A stretch of DNA of 64,000 bases from Mojavia pulchra JT2-VF2 (GCA_019359325.1 JAHHHN010000007.1:186001-250000); one strand, 5' to 3'; shown: positions 23,469 to 32,383, counted from the first letter of the stretch. Made by a program: numbers and translations. Notes: a model not told the origin generated them from the letters alone.

Positions 23469-25848
23469 AGAAATAAGAGTTCGCGGTACTGTTCAAGGTG
23501 TGGGATTTCGCCCGGCTGTCTATCGTCTAGCCAAAGCCTGCGGTTTGCAGGGAGATGTTTGTAATGATGGGCAAGGTGTGTTAATTAGGGCAGCTGGTAG
23601 CGAAGCAGCTTTAGCAGAATTTATCATCCGATTACAGCAAGAATGCCCACCCCTAACCAGAATTCAGGAAATTATTAGAACGCCTTGTGTAAGTGAATTT
23701 AACTTTGAGGATTTTGTCATTGCTAATAGTGTCACTAGTAAAGTGAAAACAGAAATCTCTCCTGATGCTGCCACTTGTCCCCAATGTCAACAAGAAATTT
23801 TTGACCCCTTTAGCCGCTTTTACCGTTATCCCTTCACTAACTGTACCCATTGCGGCCCCAGATTGAGTATTATTCGCGCCATTCCTTATGACAGATGCAA
23901 TACCAGTATGTCTGCATTCGTCATGTGTTCCGAATGCGAGAAGGAATACCATGATGTAGAAAACCGCCGCTTTCATGCCCAACCTGTAGCGTGCCATGTC
24001 TGCGGCCCCAACGCTTGGTTAGAACGTGCTGATGGTAAATCGGTTACCGCTTCTATGTTCTCGATGCTAGATGATGTCGATGCTGTTTGTACCCTATTGC
24101 AAAAAGGCGAGATTGTCGCCATTAAGGGATTGGGTGGTATTCATCTTGCTTGCGATGCGACTGTTGAAGCTGCTGTACAAAAACTGCGTCGGCGCAAAAA
24201 ACGTTATCATAAACCCTTGGCTTTAATGGCAAGGGATATAGAAGTAATTGCCGAATACTGCACAATCAACCCCAAGGAAAGGGAATTATTAACAAGTCCT
24301 GCTGCGCCTATTGTTTTGTTAAAGAGAAAGAGACTAGGGACTGGGCATTGGGCATTGGGGACTGGGGAAGAAATTATTACTCAGCACTCAATTGCCCCAT
24401 CTGTAGCACCAGGGCAAAATAGCCTTGGTTTCATGCTACCTTATACGCCTTTACATCACTTAATTCTCAAGCGGATGAATCGCCCGATTGTGTTAACAAG
24501 TGGCAATTTATCGGATGAACCGCAATGTATTGATAATGATGAAGCACGAGATAGGTTAGGAAAAATTGCCGATTATTTTCTTCTCCATAATCGAGATATT
24601 ATCAACCGAGTTGATGATTCAGTGGTGCGGGTTATTGGTGATAAAGTACAAACAATTCGCCGCGCCAGAGGATATGCCCCAATAGCAATTAATTTACCAC
24701 CTGGATTTGATAAAGTTACGTCAATTTTAGCAATGGGTAGCGAGTTAAAAAATACGTTTTGCTTATTGCGCGAAGGGCAAGCAATTCTTTCTCAACATTT
24801 GGGAGATTTAGAAAATGCTGCGGCGTTTAATGCTTATCAAGATAGTTTAAATTTATACTTAAATTTATTTGAGCATCAACCACAAGTCATAGCTATTGAC
24901 AAACACCCAGAATATCTCTCAACAAAACTGGGGAAACAACTAGCATCTGTTAACAAAATCAAAATTTATTCTATCCAACATCATCATGCTCATATTGCTG
25001 CTTGTATGGCAGAAAATAATATTCCTTTAAACTCACAACCAGTTTTAGGTATTGCTTTAGACGGCTTGGGTTACGGTGAAGATGGTACACTTTGGGGCGG
25101 AGAATTCCTTTTAGCTGACTACCGCGAATTTCGGCGATTAGCAACATTTAAACCAGTGGCAATGATTGGAGGAGAACAAGCAATTTATCAGCCTTGGCGT
25201 AACACGTATACCCAATTATTAGCAGCCGATACCTGGGATAATTTAACACAAAAGTATGGAGATTTAGAAATATTAAAATTTTTAGATAAAAAGCCGCTTC
25301 AACTACTTAATCAGCTTATAGAACAAGGTATTAATTCACCCATGGCTTCCTCAGCAGGGCGGTTATTTGATGCAGTAGCAGGGGCAATCGGTATTTGCCG
25401 AGAAGAGTGTAGCTATGAAGGACAAGCCGCGATCGCAATGGAAGCTTTAGCCGATATGGATAGCTTAAATAAACATGAAGAAACACAAAACTATCATTTT
25501 AATTTTACCTTTTTGGATAGTATTTATTGTATAGACCCTAAAACCATGTGGCAAGCCTTGCTTAAAGACTTGCAACAACAGATACCTCAAGCTATCATAG
25601 CGTCAAAATTTCATCAAAGTTTAGCCAAAGCAATTGTAGAGATGGTTAAACATCTCTCTCAAGAAAACCTTATTAATCAGGTTGTTCTAACAGGAGGAGT
25701 ATTTCAAAATTGTATTTTATTAGAGCAAGTTACTAAGGGCTTACAAACATTGGAAATCAACGTACTTACTCACAGCTTAGTTCCAGCAAATGATGGTGGT
25801 ATATCACTAGGGCAAGCTGTGATTGCAGCCGCCCAATTAATTATTTAA
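23458..25848 (+). CDS. hypF: Carbamoyltransferase HypF
   Basis: HypF makes the carbamoyl group from carbamoyl phosphate and transfers it to HypE for the CN ligands of the Ni-Fe site. Domains in order: acylphosphatase (RGTVQGVGFRP), two zinc fingers (CPQC...CTHC and CSEC...CHVC), YrdC-like nucleotide-binding domain, and the Kae1-like carbamoyl-transferase domain (HHHAHIAACMAE, ALDGLGYGEDG). An unusual segment of about 20 residues (LGTGHWALGTGEE and following) between VLLKRKR and APSVAPGQ is encoded by heptamer repeats. At 796 residues it is slightly longer than typical HypF. Confidence 0.95.
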   Translation: MAIEEIRVRGTVQGVGFRPAVYRLAKACGLQGDVCNDGQGVLIRAAGSEAALAEFIIRLQQECPPLTRIQEIIRTPCVSEFNFEDFVIANSVTSKVKTEISPDAATCPQCQQEIFDPFSRFYRYPFTNCTHCGPRLSIIRAIPYDRCNTSMSAFVMCSECEKEYHDVENRRFHAQPVACHVCGPNAWLERADGKSVTASMFSMLDDVDAVCTLLQKGEIVAIKGLGGIHLACDATVEAAVQKLRRRKKRYHKPLALMARDIEVIAEYCTINPKERELLTSPAAPIVLLKRKRLGTGHWALGTGEEIITQHSIAPSVAPGQNSLGFMLPYTPLHHLILKRMNRPIVLTSGNLSDEPQCIDNDEARDRLGKIADYFLLHNRDIINRVDDSVVRVIGDKVQTIRRARGYAPIAINLPPGFDKVTSILAMGSELKNTFCLLREGQAILSQHLGDLENAAAFNAYQDSLNLYLNLFEHQPQVIAIDKHPEYLSTKLGKQLASVNKIKIYSIQHHHAHIAACMAENNIPLNSQPVLGIALDGLGYGEDGTLWGGEFLLADYREFRRLATFKPVAMIGGEQAIYQPWRNTYTQLLAADTWDNLTQKYGDLEILKFLDKKPLQLLNQLIEQGINSPMASSAGRLFDAVAGAIGICREECSYEGQAAIAMEALADMDSLNKHEETQNYHFNFTFLDSIYCIDPKTMWQALLKDLQQQIPQAIIASKFHQSLAKAIVEMVKHLSQENLINQVVLTGGVFQNCILLEQVTKGLQTLEINVLTHSLVPANDGGISLGQAVIAAAQLII
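24331..24395 (+). repeat. Heptamer repeat cluster inside the hypF coding frame
   Basis: AGACTAGGGACTGGGCATTG and following GGGCATTGGGG / ACTGGGGA heptamers, then TTACTCAGCACTCAA, sit in the middle of hypF. The same units occur in intergenic blocks at 1224, 47751, 51517. They add about 20 residues without shifting the frame. Confidence 0.8.
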
Positions 25849-25947
25849 ACAACTTTAATAATTTAAATTAATCACATAATTTTCCAAAACTCCCTCTGCG
25901 TTCTCTGCGCCTCTGCGGTTGTTTTATCTTCAAATAGGAAAATCCCA

Positions 25948-26193
25948 ATGTGTTTAGGAATTCCCGGTCAAATTGTCGAAATAACTGACATTAATCATAA
26001 ATTAGCCGTTGTCAACGTTGGTGGTGTCAAACGACAAGTAAATATTGCCTGCATTGTTGACGAACAACATCCTCCAGAAGCTTGTATTGGCGATTGGGTA
26101 TTAGTTCATGTCGGCTTTGCCATGAATCGCATTAACGAACAAGAAGCAGCAGAAACATTACAACTATTACAAGAAATAGCAGCAAATATCTAG
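25948..26193 (+). CDS. hypC: Hydrogenase maturation chaperone HypC
   Basis: HypC binds HypD and carries the Fe(CN)2CO unit to the large-subunit precursor. The 81-residue protein begins MCLGIPGQIVEI, including the essential N-terminal Cys2, and continues with VGGVKRQVNIACI and DWVLVHVGFAMNRINEQEA, the standard HypC/HupF family pattern. It lies 99 bases after hypF and precedes hypD, the normal order. Confidence 0.95.
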   Translation: MCLGIPGQIVEITDINHKLAVVNVGGVKRQVNIACIVDEQHPPEACIGDWVLVHVGFAMNRINEQEAAETLQLLQEIAANI

Positions 26194-26245
26194 CACTACT
26201 CAATGGTTAATAAAATCTTCTCTATCTTCTCTTCCTTCGTGCCCT

Positions 26246-26307
26246 TTGTGACGGCAGTCGCTCATGGGGGAAACCCCCAAGACCGTGCTGCCTCTCCTTT
26301 GCGGTTC
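26246..26307. repeat. Small dispersed repeat just upstream of hypD
   Basis: A GC-rich patch with the perfect hairpin GGGGG-AAA-CCCCC (26266-26278), flanked by ACGGCAGTCGC and GACCGTGCTGCC, which are also roughly complementary. A similar GGGGGGAACCCCC patch with CGCCAGTCGC is at 44700. It lies between hypC and hypD and is transcribed with them. Confidence 0.6.
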
Positions 26308-26347
26308 GTTAAAGAAATCCCTCTGTAAAAACTATTCCCCAACTCCT

Positions 26348-27532
26348 ATGAAATATGTTGACGAATTCCGCGAACCAGAAAAAGCTGAAGGCTTACGCCG
26401 GGAAATCACCAAATTAAGTCAACAACTAGGAAGACATATCAAAATTATGGAGGTATGCGGCGGACATACCCATTCTATTTTTAAATACGGTATTGAAGAA
26501 ATTTTGCCAGATAACATTGAATTAATTCATGGGCCTGGCTGTCCAGTATGCGTCATGCCTAAAGGAAGATTAGATGATGCGATCGCAATCTCCCAAAATC
26601 CTAACGTCATCTTTGCCACTTTTGGCGATGCCATGCGAGTTCCTGGTTCCAAAACTAGCTTACTCCAAGCCAAAGCTACAGGCGCAGATATCCGCATAGT
26701 ATACTCGCCACTAGATAGCTTGCAAATAGCCAAAAACAACCCCGACAAAGAAGTTGTATTTTTCGGCTTAGGTTTTGAAACCACAGCCCCCAGTACCGCC
26801 TTCACCATCCTGCAAGCAGCCGCAGAAAAAATTCCTAATTTTAGTATGTTTTGTAATCACGTCCTTGTGATTCCCGCCTTACAAGCACTACTAGATAACC
26901 CCGACTTGCAATTAGATGGATTTGTCGGCCCTGGTCATGTCAGTATGGTAATTGGTACTGACCCTTATCAATTTATTTCTCAACAATATCATAAGCCAAT
27001 TATTGTCTCAGGATTTGAACCTTTAGATATTCTTCAATCGATTTGTATGCTGTTACAGCAACTATTAGAAAATCGTTGTGAAGTCGAAAACCAATATAAT
27101 CGAATTGTACAGAAAGCTGGCAATACAGTGGCAATACAAGCCATGAATCAAGTATTTACAGCGCGAGACAATTTTGATTGGCGCGGCTTGGGTGATATAC
27201 CTTATTCAGGCTTAAAAATTCGTCCTGAATACGCACAATTCGACGCTGAACTGAAATTTAGCATTCCTAATCTCAAAATTGCTGATCATAAAGCTTGTCA
27301 ATGTGGAGAAATTCTTAAAGGAGTCTTAAAACCTTGGCAATGCAAAGTATTTGGTACAGCTTGCACTCCAGAAACACCAATTGGTACTTGTATGGTATCT
27401 TCTGAAGGCGCTTGTGCAGCCTATTACAAATATGGCAGACTTTCCACCATTGCTAAAAGAACGATGCGGGAAGAACCAAAGGTAAGCATAACTCAAATCC
27501 CTCTGCCCGCTTGCGGTAATTCTTTGAGTTAA
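26348..27532 (+). CDS. hypD: Hydrogenase maturation protein HypD
   Basis: HypD is the [4Fe-4S] protein on which the Fe(CN)2CO group is built together with HypC. Signatures: CGGHTHSIFKYG, GPGCPVCVMP, FGLGFETTAPSTA, GPGHVSMVIG, and the C-terminal Cys cluster CQCGEILKG / FGTACTPETPIGTCMVSSEGACAA. The ATG at 26348 (MKYVDEFREPEKA) matches the family N-terminus; the frame extends upstream into the repeat patch, but that part is not homologous. 394 residues. Confidence 0.95.
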   Translation: MKYVDEFREPEKAEGLRREITKLSQQLGRHIKIMEVCGGHTHSIFKYGIEEILPDNIELIHGPGCPVCVMPKGRLDDAIAISQNPNVIFATFGDAMRVPGSKTSLLQAKATGADIRIVYSPLDSLQIAKNNPDKEVVFFGLGFETTAPSTAFTILQAAAEKIPNFSMFCNHVLVIPALQALLDNPDLQLDGFVGPGHVSMVIGTDPYQFISQQYHKPIIVSGFEPLDILQSICMLLQQLLENRCEVENQYNRIVQKAGNTVAIQAMNQVFTARDNFDWRGLGDIPYSGLKIRPEYAQFDAELKFSIPNLKIADHKACQCGEILKGVLKPWQCKVFGTACTPETPIGTCMVSSEGACAAYYKYGRLSTIAKRTMREEPKVSITQIPLPACGNSLS

Positions 27533-27584
27533 TCAATCTTGCCTTTCTACTCTACAAAACTACCTTAATTTCAGGAGAAAACTT

Positions 27585-27800
27585 ATGCCATTTGTCACCA
27601 TTCAAATTGCCAAAGGTCACTCTATCGAAAAAAAGCGGCGGCTAGTAGAAGCCATGACTAATGCCTTAGTTTCAGCTTTAGATACCAAACCAGAATGGAT
27701 AACTATCCATATTGATGAATTTGAGCGAGAAAATTGGGCTGTAAATGGCATACTGCATTGTGATAGACATCGTGGTAGGCATGACGAGGCAGGCAGATAA
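27585..27800 (+). CDS. 4-oxalocrotonate tautomerase-like protein
   Basis: A 71-residue tautomerase-superfamily protein. After removal of Met the catalytic Pro1 is exposed (MPFVTIQIAKGHS), followed by KKRRLVEAMTNALVSAL and EWITIHIDEFERENWAVNG. It has a good AGGAGA ribosome binding site and sits between hypD and hypE; a comparable gene interrupts the hyp operon in Anabaena. Its link to hydrogenase maturation is unknown. Confidence 0.88.
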   Translation: MPFVTIQIAKGHSIEKKRRLVEAMTNALVSALDTKPEWITIHIDEFERENWAVNGILHCDRHRGRHDEAGR

Positions 27801-27882
27801 AGTCAGTGTTCAATTTTAGGATGTATTAGTCTGCTGCTGATTTATTTGAACAAATTTTGGGGAATCTACTGGCTAAAAATAT

Positions 27883-28266
27883 ATGAATAAACAATCCATA
27901 CTGGGTAATATCAGCCCAATTATTCCGGCTGGCAAAGATTTAGACAAAGCCATTGCCTTTTATGAACAAAAGCTTGGATTTAAAACTATACATACAGAAG
28001 GTAAGCCAGTAAGAATGGCAATCGTGAAACGTGATTCTGCACAAATATTTTTGCAAAAAAATGATGATAAGCACCTTGCCGAAGGAACACAATTTCTGAT
28101 CCAAGTTAGCCACATTGAACAACTTTATGCAGAGTTTATTGCCAAGGATGAATCAATTATTCACCCCCAAGGGCATTTAGAAACGAAACCTTGGGGATTG
28201 AAAGAATTTGTAGTTATTGATTCTTTTGGTGTGTGCATCACATTCTATGAGGTAGCTAATTCTTAA
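27883..28266 (+). CDS. Glyoxalase/bleomycin-resistance (VOC) family protein
   Basis: A 127-residue protein of one VOC domain: IPAGKDLDKAIAFYEQKLGF, RDSAQIFLQKN, and the end segment PWGLKEFVVIDSFGVCITFYE. Metal-ligand positions are only partly conserved (Glu in the final strand is present), so the activity cannot be told. It is placed between the tautomerase and hypE genes with short gaps and is probably co-transcribed with them. Confidence 0.82.
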   Translation: MNKQSILGNISPIIPAGKDLDKAIAFYEQKLGFKTIHTEGKPVRMAIVKRDSAQIFLQKNDDKHLAEGTQFLIQVSHIEQLYAEFIAKDESIIHPQGHLETKPWGLKEFVVIDSFGVCITFYEVANS

Positions 28267-28301
28267 TTGTCTGCCTAATTAACATAAAAATTAATTTAAA
28301 T

Positions 28302-29405
28302 ATGGAAGCCTCCCCTAGCACCTCAGCACAAAATATTCTTTTTGAAAAACTGGAAAAAATCCGTCGTCGCCAAGGTAAAGTGCGAGATAGCCATATTACC
28401 CTTGCACATGGTAGCGGTGGTAAAGCCATGCGCGATTTAATTGAAGATATTTTTGTCAAAAGTTTTAATAACCCAATTCTCTCACAATTAGAAGACCAAG
28501 CTAGGTTGAATTTAGCCAATCTCATGCAACAGGGAGATAGACTAGCTTTTACAACCGATTCTTATGTTGTAGATCCGTTATTTTTTCCTGGTGGCGATAT
28601 TGGAGAATTAGCCATTAATGGCACAGTTAATGATTTAGCAATGAGTGGTGCTAAACCTTTATATCTCACCTGTAGCGTTATTTTAGAAGAAGGATTAGCT
28701 GTAGAAACTTTACGGCGTGTAGCTACCAGTATGTCAATAGCTGCAAAAAAAGCTGGTATTCAAATTGTCACTGGTGATACAAAAGTTGTCCATCGCGGTG
28801 CTGTCGATAAATTGTTTATTAATACGACTGGGATTGGTGTAATTCCTAGAGGAGTTGAAATCTCTGCCCATAAAATTCAACCAGGCGATGCAGTAATTGT
28901 TAATGGTGAATTGGGCAATCATGGGACAGCAATTTTAATTGCCCGTGGTGAATTAGCATTAGATTCTAATATTGAAAGCGACTGTCAGCCATTGCATAGC
29001 TTGGTAGAAACTATTCTCAATGTTTGCCCCGAAATTCATGCTATGCGGGATGCCACACGCGGCGGTTTAGCTACTGTATTAAATGAATTTGCCCTCAGTT
29101 CTAATGTAGGAATTCGCCTACACGAGGAATCTATTCCTGTTCGTGAAGAAGTCAAAGGAGTATGTGAAATTCTTGGTTTAGATCCCTTATATCTAGCAAA
29201 TGAAGGGAAGGTAGTAGTAGTAGTACCTAGCAAATATGCAGAAACTGTTTTGACAGCTATGAAATCTCACCCAGCCGGAAAAGACGCTTGTGTTATTGGT
29301 GAAGTTATTGCTTCGCCTCCAGGTATTGTTTTGTTAAAAACTGTTTTCAATGCTGAACGTATTGTTGATATGCTAGTGGGCGATCAAATGCCACGAATTT
29401 GTTAA
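28302..29405 (+). CDS. hypE: Hydrogenase maturation protein HypE
   Basis: HypE dehydrates the carbamoyl group placed on its C-terminal Cys to a thiocyanate, the source of the CN ligands. The 367-residue protein has the PurM-like ATP-binding N-terminus (LAHGSGGKAMRDLIEDIF), FTTDSYVVDPLFFPGGDIG, MRDATRGGLATVLNE, and the required C-terminal PRIC ending with the modified Cys. The N-terminus carries about 25 extra residues before the conserved part, as in other Nostoc HypE. hypA follows after 19 bases. Confidence 0.95.
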   Translation: MEASPSTSAQNILFEKLEKIRRRQGKVRDSHITLAHGSGGKAMRDLIEDIFVKSFNNPILSQLEDQARLNLANLMQQGDRLAFTTDSYVVDPLFFPGGDIGELAINGTVNDLAMSGAKPLYLTCSVILEEGLAVETLRRVATSMSIAAKKAGIQIVTGDTKVVHRGAVDKLFINTTGIGVIPRGVEISAHKIQPGDAVIVNGELGNHGTAILIARGELALDSNIESDCQPLHSLVETILNVCPEIHAMRDATRGGLATVLNEFALSSNVGIRLHEESIPVREEVKGVCEILGLDPLYLANEGKVVVVVPSKYAETVLTAMKSHPAGKDACVIGEVIASPPGIVLLKTVFNAERIVDMLVGDQMPRIC

Positions 29406-29424
29406 TTTTTAAGAGATACTTTGT

Positions 29425-29766
29425 ATGCACGAACTTGGAATTACACAAAATATTGTGGCTATTGTGAATGAACATGCTAATGGTAACAAAGTCAGCCGAG
29501 TTTTATTAGAAATTGGCAAGCTTTCAGCGATTATGCCTGATGCAATACGGTTTTGTTTTGATATTTGCACTCAAGGTACAGTTCTCGAAGGAGCAACATT
29601 AGAAATTAGAGAAATTCCCGGCTTGGCACAATGTCGCCAATGCGGTGCGGAAGTTCCTTTAGAAAAGCCTTTTGGTATTTGTAAGTGTGGTAGCGTGCAA
29701 TTAAATTTAATAACAGGTGAAGAATTAAAAGTTAAAGAAATAGAAATAGAGGAACTATGTGTGTAA
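29425..29766 (+). CDS. hypA: Nickel metallochaperone HypA
   Basis: HypA delivers Ni to the HupL precursor with HypB. It begins MHELGITQNIV with the nickel-binding His2. The zinc site is made by CRQCG and, further on, CKCGS: the second Cys pair is spaced CxC rather than the commoner CxxC. 113 residues. Its end overlaps hypB by ten bases (ACTATGTGTGTAA), so the two are translationally coupled. Confidence 0.95.
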   Translation: MHELGITQNIVAIVNEHANGNKVSRVLLEIGKLSAIMPDAIRFCFDICTQGTVLEGATLEIREIPGLAQCRQCGAEVPLEKPFGICKCGSVQLNLITGEELKVKEIEIEELCV

Positions 29767-30629
29767 CCTGTGGTTGTTCTGACGATGCTGAAAGCAAGAT
29801 AAATAATCCAGAAACAGGTGAAGTTACTCACCATCATCATACCCATACTTTAGCTGATGGCACTGTAATTACTCATTTTCATAGCCACGAACATCATACA
29901 GAAGTATCACAAATTCATGCAAAAATACACAACACAACAATTTCTTTAGAACAAAATATTTTAGCCAAGAATAATTTACTAGCTGCACAAAATCGGGGCT
30001 GGTTCAAAGGACGAAATATCTTAGCCTTAAATTTAATGAGTTCTCCTGGCGCGGGAAAAACAACTCTCTTAACCCGCACCATTAATGATTTAAAAGCTCA
30101 AATTTATATCAGTGTCATTGAAGGCGATCAAGAAACAACCAATGATGCTCAAAAAATTCAAGAGACAGGCTGTAAAGTTGTTCAAATTAATACTGGTACA
30201 GGCTGCCATTTAGATGCATCAATGATAGACCGGGGTTTACAACAATTAAACCCACCGTTAAACTCAGTAGTAATGATTGAGAATGTTGGTAATCTAGTTT
30301 GCCCAGCTTTATTTGATTTGGGGGAACAGGCGAAAGTAGTGATTCTCTCAGTTACGGAAGGAGAAGATAAACCAATCAAATATCCTCATATGTTCCGTGC
30401 TAGTGAGGTGATGATTCTCACTAAAATTGACCTGCTGCCCTATGTGCAGTTTGATCTCCAAAAATGTATAAAATATGCACAAGAAGTAAATCCTGAAATT
30501 CAAATTTTTCAGGTTTCTGCAACTACAGGTACTGGGTTGGATAGTTGGTATTCGTGGCTGTCTCAAAAGGTAGCCGACTTTCAACCACCAGCAAAGCAAG
30601 TTGGTACGAGAGCAAATACAGCACGATGA
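29757..30629 (+). CDS. hypB: Nickel-inserting GTPase HypB
   Basis: HypB is the GTPase that drives nickel insertion and stores Ni. The N-terminus has MCVTCGC (metal site) and a His-rich stretch (HHHHTH and HFHSHEHH within residues 25-47). The P-loop SSPGAGKTT lies at residues 95-103, IEGDQETTND and the ENVGNLVCPALFDLG Cys-containing segment follow, and LTKIDLL is the guanine-specificity motif. 290 residues. It is the last gene of the hyp operon. Confidence 0.95.
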   Translation: MCVTCGCSDDAESKINNPETGEVTHHHHTHTLADGTVITHFHSHEHHTEVSQIHAKIHNTTISLEQNILAKNNLLAAQNRGWFKGRNILALNLMSSPGAGKTTLLTRTINDLKAQIYISVIEGDQETTNDAQKIQETGCKVVQINTGTGCHLDASMIDRGLQQLNPPLNSVVMIENVGNLVCPALFDLGEQAKVVILSVTEGEDKPIKYPHMFRASEVMILTKIDLLPYVQFDLQKCIKYAQEVNPEIQIFQVSATTGTGLDSWYSWLSQKVADFQPPAKQVGTRANTAR

Positions 30630-30704
30630 CAAGCTTAAATATCTAGTGAGTCAAGACTTTATTAAGTTGAGTGGCTAATACACTCCTGCATAAAGTTGAT
30701 TGTG

Positions 30705-30752
30705 TCTGCATCTGGTAACTTCTCAAATGGGGGGGGTTACCATGATGCAGAT
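30705..30752 (+). terminator. Long hairpin after hypB
   Basis: TCTGCATCTGGTAAC (30705-30719) pairs with GTTACCATGATGCAGA (30736-30751) with a single bulged base; the loop contains a run of seven or eight G. It begins 76 bases after hypB. There is no T run, so it could also be the end of a small mobile element. The rest of the gap to 30948 is empty. Confidence 0.55.
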
Positions 30753-30948
30753 GTATCTATATTAATTAATGGTGGTGGGTACGTCATCACTGATTGATAC
30801 ATTTTGAGCGATATTCTAACTCAGCTTCTGATGAGAAATCACCGGGGAACTCGGCGATCGCTACCCTCGATATGTCTATCTTGCATTTATCCGTATGTTT
30901 ATATCAGAAAGTTAGCTATTTTGCAAGATTTTTGTTATACTTATTTAC

Positions 30949-31194
30949 ATGATAAATGATTTAGACTTCAAATCTCCTGAACTGTTTGGCCCTGTTGTTT
31001 TTAGGCCTGACTTTAATAGCTTTAAGGCTATCAATGCTTCCCAAGCTTGGTCTTTATTCTTTACAGGTGGTAGAGAAGATAAAAAACTAGATTCTAACCC
31101 TCGAATAAGTCTGTTATTTACTAGTATTTTGCTAGGACTTGGTGTTTCAGGGTTCGCCAGAACACTGATTTTCCGGACTTTCTCTGCTGCTTAA
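30949..31194 (+). CDS. Small hypothetical protein after the hyp operon
   Basis: An 81-residue protein without a known domain. It begins MINDLDFKSPELFGPVVFRPDF and contains ASQAWSLFFTGGREDKKLD, then one hydrophobic stretch ISLLFTSILLGLGVSG near the C-terminus that could be a membrane anchor. A ribosome binding site is not evident. A perfect hairpin follows 35 bases after the stop, supporting a real transcription unit. Confidence 0.5.
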   Translation: MINDLDFKSPELFGPVVFRPDFNSFKAINASQAWSLFFTGGREDKKLDSNPRISLLFTSILLGLGVSGFARTLIFRTFSAA

Positions 31195-31228
31195 ACGCTT
31201 AACTACTAGTTAATACGATGTCTTCTGT

Positions 31229-31252
31229 GAACCACCAAGAAGTTGGTGGTTC
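31229..31252 (+). terminator. Terminator hairpin
   Basis: GAACCACCAA and TTGGTGGTTC form a perfect 10-bp stem with a GAAG loop, followed by AAAATTTT. The remaining gap to 31518 has a small GC-rich dispersed repeat near 31449-31483 (CCTCCGGGAAGCCGCTGCGC) and no gene. Confidence 0.75.
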
Positions 31253-31518
31253 AAAATTTTAGTGTGTCTTCACTAAAATCTGATTAACGGCATAGTTTAG
31301 GCTATCAACTTACAAATCTTTTAAACTCCTACTAGCCTAAAGAATATCAGGACAAATATTTATCCAAAATTTAGCAATTTAAACTATAGCAGTCCTAAAT
31401 CATCCGTGAAAACCTTCGTCTCTTTTCTGTTCTCTTCTCTTTTCTTCGCGCCCTACCCTCCGGGAAGCCGCTGCGCGTCTACGTTTAAAATAATTTTCAC
31501 AACTCAGATAAGAAATTA

Positions 31519-31836
31519 ATGTTAGACTTTAACACCTTGACGGTATTTTCAAGCACTTACTGCATTGCTATTTGCGCCTTTTTAATTCCAGCAAACCTAA
31601 TTACTACCTCGTTGACAATAGGTTTCACATTGTTGGGTCGTCCAGTTATTGAGATTTGGCAAACTGCTGCAATTGCCAGTATCTTTGCTCTATTAATGAT
31701 ATTGCACGTATTTGCTTGGTTTATGATTGGAGTTGTCATGGCTCCCACCTACATTTTATTGGGGTTAGGAAGCATCTGTCTGTTCGCAAATTTAGGAGCG
31801 ATTCTCCTACACAGGCGCTTTGCTCTTTACATATAA
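31519..31836 (+). CDS. Small integral membrane protein
   Basis: A 105-residue protein with three hydrophobic spans: YCIAICAFLIPANLITTSL, ASIFALLMILHVFAWFMIGVV (in part IFALLMILHVFAWFMIGV) and a third around TYILLGLGSICLFANLGAILL. A charged end HRRFALYI follows. No known family. It starts at ATG after AAGAAATTA, a weak ribosome binding site. Confidence 0.6.
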   Translation: MLDFNTLTVFSSTYCIAICAFLIPANLITTSLTIGFTLLGRPVIEIWQTAAIASIFALLMILHVFAWFMIGVVMAPTYILLGLGSICLFANLGAILLHRRFALYI

Positions 31837-31903
31837 TTAAAATACCGTTAGCTTTCATTCAAATCAGCGCCTGGCAACTAAAACCATGAGGAGTCAAGCG
31901 ATA

Positions 31904-32170
31904 ATGGATAAACCAATCTTGGAAAAAGATGGCACTAAATCTGAGTGTGGAATTAATGTAACGTGGTATGTAGCGGTACATCCCCACCCTTTACTTAATG
32001 GTAAATATTCGTATGCAATTGCCATCCATAATGTATTAGAGCGCAATCCCTTTCCCATCGCCGACTTTGATTCATGTCTGTTTGGCTGTTACGACACAGC
32101 GCATCAAGCGCTGGATGCTGGAGTTAAAGAAGCACAAATAAATCCGATGATAGCTGATATAATTAAATAA
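31904..32170 (+). CDS. Hypothetical protein, 88 residues
   Basis: Small soluble protein with no recognised domain: MDKPILEKDGTKSECGIN, then WYVAVHPHPLLNGKYSYAIA and DFDSCLFGCYDTAHQALDAG. The ATG at 31904 is preferred because AGGAG lies just upstream at a usable distance; an alternative ATG at 31886 adds six residues. Composition and codon use look normal. Confidence 0.5.
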   Translation: MDKPILEKDGTKSECGINVTWYVAVHPHPLLNGKYSYAIAIHNVLERNPFPIADFDSCLFGCYDTAHQALDAGVKEAQINPMIADIIK

Positions 32171-32200
32171 TGTATTATATGTAATATTTGCTATTAGCTA

Positions 32201-32383
32201 ATGGAAACGGGAAGAAATAACCCACTAGATATAGACCACATTAGCCCTAAAGTAAAAGAGCTAATTAAGCAATACGCTGCTGTAAATAACTGTACGCAGG
32301 GTGAAATGCTAGATCGTATTGTTTCGGAGTGGAATACCCAACAAAGCGAGAGCGAACGGCCGCCAGGAGACGAAGACGAATAG
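32201..32383 (+). CDS. Small acidic hypothetical protein
   Basis: A 60-residue polar protein with a helix-turn-helix-like middle (SPKVKELIKQYAAVNN and GEMLDRIVSEW) and an acidic tail (ESERPPGDEDE). The helical pair and size recall ribbon-helix-helix or antitoxin-type proteins, but the N-terminal strand is not clear. It follows the previous gene by 30 bases. Low certainty. Confidence 0.45.
   Translation: METGRNNPLDIDHISPKVKELIKQYAAVNNCTQGEMLDRIVSEWNTQQSESERPPGDEDE

Noticed and set aside
26264-26347. N-terminal extension of HypD by 28 residues
   Set aside because: The extension is encoded by a GC-rich dispersed repeat and is not like HypD; MKYVDEFREP at 26348 is the family start.
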